Translations under genes and position numbers: made by a program
In this document: positions 61,235 through 64,000 of the stretch, one piece after another
Position numbering within the stretch: the stretch's first letter is position 1
Layout: each line of letters opens with the position of its first letter
Notes under the pieces: generated by a model
Databases searched by the model: none
What the model was told of the DNA's origin: nothing
Seen by the model: only the letters and a program-made list of their open reading frames with translations
Assembly (NCBI GenBank): GCA_030549495.1
Contig: JAUIRK010000097.1
Coordinates: 1,211,001-1,275,000 of the forward strand
DNA length: 64,000 nt
Direction of reading: 5' to 3'
Source: Nectonema munidae
Taxonomy: Eukaryota; Nematomorpha; Nectonematoida; Nectonematidae

Positions 61235-61315
61235 TTAATTAATTAATTAATTAGTTGGTGATATTGCTATAATGGCATTAACTATATTTATCTTTGGCTG
61301 TTCAATAAATTTAAA

Positions 61316-62538
61316 ATAAGTTATTATACAAGGGAAATCTATAAAGTGTTATAATTGTTTATCTTATTTTCATTTAAAATATGAAAATATTTATGATTAT
61401 GAAATTCATGTTTTTGATTCCGCATTGCCTTTTATTTGCTCTTCATGTAAAACTAACAATGGGAAATACGATTTTTCAAAAGCTCTAGAAAGATTAAGTA
61501 AAGCATTTGACATCAATAGAAGTCAAGAAGCAGCAAGTATAGAAAAAATATTTTTAAGGAGCAAATCATCAAATATTGACTTCAAATCTTTCAGGGATGT
61601 AAAGATTGATTTTAATTCCTTAGATACTTTACGTAAAACGGATTTTAAGACAGGATTCAAAACTATCAAGTCTACAGGAAATGGCAACAGTTTTTTTAAT
61701 TGCCTTTCTATTTTTCTTAAGGGTGATGAGACGTTATCATTATATTTAAGACTGATAATAACCTCTATAGAATTTATTTCTAACTTTCAAAAATACAAAA
61801 TTTGTCAGAAAAATTAAAATATAGAATGTTTCTCCTCTCATTCAAGACGAAGTACGCAACTGCTGCGTGAACTATTATTCATGGTTATCTGCTTATACAA
61901 TGAAAGTAGCAGCTTCTGCAATAGGTCATAATATAAGAAGTGTTTATCCCCAAATTTATACAAAAACAGATAAAACTGCCCAAATCTTGAATACCACATT
62001 TGAGCCTCTTGAGTGTAAAAGCAGCAAAAATACTATAAATATTTTATGGAGCAGATTAGGCCTGATTAAACCTAAATTTTGGACACCAAATCATTTTGTA
62101 TTGATAGTTGAAAATATTGTTCTCATAGGTAATCCAAATTTTTCTAAATATTTAACTGATAATTTTAAATTTTCATGTCCAAAAAAAATAAAAAGCGACA
62201 TTAATGAAACTAGCTGTACAAGTTTTCCTAATTTTTTTCTGAAAGAACATGACTACTGTCAAAACCTATCAGAAAGTAGTAAATCTAATACTTTAAAAAT
62301 GTTACCCTCACGAATTGATAGTCTTATAAAACCACTAAATAAAAGGTTTTTATCTAGTAATCAAATAGTGAGAAAACTGGTTTCACCCTTGGAATGCTTT
62401 AACAAAAATGTTTCTAAATTTTTGGAAAATAAGTATTATATCGCTAGACAAGATAACTTTAAGAAAGGTTTTTTTGATGTTTGTGGTGCTTGGACTCAAA
62501 ATTCGCAAAAAAATGAAAAACAACGAACATATATTTAA
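61316..62538 (+). pseudogene. Zinc-finger plus OTU/vertnin-like remnant
   Basis: Upstream of the first Met the frame already reads IKCYNCLSYFH ... PFICSSCK, a PHD-like Cys/His finger. It continues to STGNGNSFFNCLSIFLKGDE, which aligns with the OTU protease nucleophile block 'xGDGNCLFxxLSxxLxG'; Ser stands at the nucleophile position. The second piece (from about 61830) has YSWLSAYTMKVAASAIGHNI, SVYPQIY, LNTTFEPLECKS, INILWSR and then TPNHFVLIVE, which holds the OTU catalytic His. This order recalls vertnin-like/OTU proteins carried by repeated elements of marine invertebrates. The two pieces are in different frames, so the locus looks broken. It lies between two piggyBac copies but outside the terminus of the first. 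The class of parent element is unknown. Confidence 0.55.
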
Positions 62539-62589
62539 AAAAAAAGAAAAAATATTTTTGTTAAGATACATAATAACAAATTTATTCCA

Positions 62590-62593
62590 TTAA
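62590..62593. other. Candidate TTAA/terminus of the edge piggyBac
   Basis: TTAA (62590-62593) is followed by CCTTCGCTATACGCACA, a CC-starting end of piggyBac style, 263 bp beyond the stop of the minus-strand transposase. The opposite end lies outside the window, so this boundary is unproven. Confidence 0.35.
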
Positions 62594-62855
62594 CCTTCGC
62601 TATACGCACATATGGCAATTTACTCCACACCAATATTTAAAAACTCGATAGCGTAAAATTTTCTCACTATCGTAATTTTTTAACTACCATGTAAATTTAA
62701 GTAATTTTATGATTTTTCATGGATTATACCTGAAATTACCATATGAATATTTTTTTTCTGAATATTTTCGAAAAACCATTTTTTTGACTTTAAATTTTCT
62801 AGATGGTGTTAAAACTTTCAAGAAAAAATAGCCTTCCAACTTCATATAAAAAAAT

Positions 62856-64000
62856 TTATTGACAAGGAAGATAAAAAAAAATTATACAGTTTTCACATAT
62901 TAATTTAGTGTGATTTTTACACATAAACAGAGAGCATTTCTTACATTTTCGCGTTGTTCTACTTTTTTTAGGCTTGCAAATATTGCAGAAACCTCGGCTA
63001 CTTGATGATTCTGAGCTGTCAACCTGGTAAAATCCATAGAAGCTTAAAATATTTTTTGTCTTTAGATTTATTTGAGGAGTTTGCGACCTGATTTTCATGG
63101 ACTCTTCGCTCAAAAGCATAGCCAAATGCTTTATAAACACTTTTCTTCCACTACTTTTTATTGATGGGTAGTTGTCAGGCGCATTGAACTTCGCAATGAT
63201 GAAAGAATTTAGAACACTCATATCAAGATAATTCGCAAAAGCTGCTCGAGTCCATCTTCTACAAGGTTTGTAGCTTCGGTATTGCTTGACCATTCTATTC
63301 GCGACGTCTACCCCGCCTTTGTATTTGTTATATTCTATTAGAGATTCAGGCTTAGCAAACTCAGAAGAAATCTCGACCTTTTTTCTGTGTTGAGATGAAA
63401 GAATGTAGACAACTTTAAAATTGCGTTTTGCATGCTTGCGAGGAATATAAGCGGAAAGGGAAGCTTGGCGAGAATAAATGATACGGGATTCACATTCATT
63501 TAGATCAAGAGATTTCAAATAAGAAGGCTGAAGAATTCGTGGGATAAATCTTCGAGAATACATGACTGTACCACAAATGGTAATATTTTTTGTAAGTCCC
63601 CACTCTGCAATTTCATGGGAAGTGAAAAATCGATCAATATAAAGGCCACAGCCATCAGGTAGATTTGCATCTGTTACCAATCTTTTGATGATGTTCTTAG
63701 AAGAAAAGTATTCTCTGTTGGGTAAACCAGAGATGTAAATTTCTGGTTTGAGAAAATAAAAACTTTCAGCATCATTTAGATGATAAAATTTAAGTCCATA
63801 ATGACCGGGCTTTTTAGGATCATATATCTTTATATTGCATCCTCCTCTAAAGCTGACCAACTGTTCGTCTATTGTAACCACTTTACTTGGAGTCCAAAAG
63901 TTAGAAAAAGTGTCATAAAAATGATCATGAATCTTTCTTATAGCTGATATTTTATCATTCGGATTTCTTTCAGCTTTTTCATCAAAAGTTAAAAAATTGT
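62856..64000 (-). CDS. piggyBac transposase, 5' end cut by window
   Basis: The minus-strand frame is open from the window edge to the TAA at 62856-62858, about 380 codons. Upstream of the methionine-like GTG the frame keeps matching the family: DKISAIRKIHDHFYDTF and WTPSKVVTIDEQL. The DDD triad is present: TIDEQLVSFRGG (first Asp), YIDRFFTSHEIAEWGL (second) and YNKYKGGVDVANRM (third). KKPGHYGLKFYHL and the GTVMYSRR-type block are also in place. The C-terminal Cys-rich domain is full: CNIC, CKKCSLFMCKNH, CENC. PiggyBac transposases excise precisely at TTAA. No stop interrupts the visible part, so this copy may be intact, though its start is not visible. Confidence 0.9.
   Translation of the reverse strand, partial: NFLTFDEKAERNPNDKISAIRKIHDHFYDTFSNFWTPSKVVTIDEQLVSFRGGCNIKIYDPKKPGHYGLKFYHLNDAESFYFLKPEIYISGLPNREYFSSKNIIKRLVTDANLPDGCGLYIDRFFTSHEIAEWGLTKNITICGTVMYSRRFIPRILQPSYLKSLDLNECESRIIYSRQASLSAYIPRKHAKRNFKVVYILSSQHRKKVEISSEFAKPESLIEYNKYKGGVDVANRMVKQYRSYKPCRRWTRAAFANYLDMSVLNSFIIAKFNAPDNYPSIKSSGRKVFIKHLAMLLSEESMKIRSQTPQINLKTKNILSFYGFYQVDSSESSSSRGFCNICKPKKSRTTRKCKKCSLFMCKNHTKLICENCIIFFYLPCQ

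Noticed and set aside
1-64000. CRISPR arrays, bacterial operons, rRNA genes, LTR retroelements
   Set aside because: No regularly spaced repeats, ribosome-binding sites, rRNA signatures, or paired LTRs with gag/pol motifs were seen.

Overview
This is an AT-rich animal nuclear window with short animal-type introns, tRNA-derived SINEs and a dense load of DNA transposons. It suggests an arthropod, perhaps a parasitic copepod; that taxon is an inference from base composition and transposon style, not shown by any marker gene. No bacterial, organellar or CRISPR features are visible.

Four protein-coding loci look like host genes. Three form a tight cluster at 36.9-48.8 kb. YEATS4/GAS41 lies on the plus strand in three exons, with an 8.3-kb second intron full of transposon remains. 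METTL2-type tRNA m3C methyltransferase and a mucolipin (TRPML) channel lie on the minus strand, each with an uninterrupted coding region. GAS41 and METTL2 converge with 115 bp between their stop codons. TRPML lies just upstream of METTL2 on the same strand; the 143-bp gap holds a poly(A) signal followed by a strong 3' splice site, a layout that recalls a trans-spliced operon. The fourth locus, at 3.5-4.3 kb on the minus strand, is a pair of phase-compatible exons of an unrecognised protein with two PPxY-type motifs.

The rest is mostly mobile DNA. 0-1.1 kb: degraded MULE-like transposase. 2.65-2.89 kb: Tc1-type MITE. 4.4 kb: SINE. 7.3-8.3 kb: hAT MITE with target duplication, beside an element with ~90-bp inverted ends. 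8.3-9.35 kb: internally deleted LINE. 12.0-12.5 kb: large foldback. 14.3 kb: hAT-like element with a BED-like ORF. 17.1-18.1 kb: decayed piggyBac. 18.25 kb: SINE. 18.6-19.1 kb: hAT C-terminus. 21.96 and 38.36 kb: two copies of a 130-bp TTAA MITE. 30.6-31.5 kb: ~150-bp tandem repeat. 31.6-32.0 kb: hAT MITE. 35.7-36.2 kb: LINE 3' end. 49.1-52.7 kb: nested composite of hAT, mariner, piggyBac and SINEs. 53.4-54.5 kb: GTF2IRD2/ZBED5-like hAT remnant. 56.2-59.3 kb: a seemingly complete hAT with 8-bp target duplication and an unbroken 742-codon transposase. 60.3-61.2 kb: piggyBac 3' end. 61.3-62.5 kb: zinc-finger plus OTU/vertnin-like remnant. 62.6 kb to the edge: piggyBac transposase, open to the window end.

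The clearest results are the GAS41 gene model, the TRPML-METTL2 tandem, the terminal-repeat and target-duplication boundaries of several hAT elements, and the two near-identical piggyBac-type MITEs.
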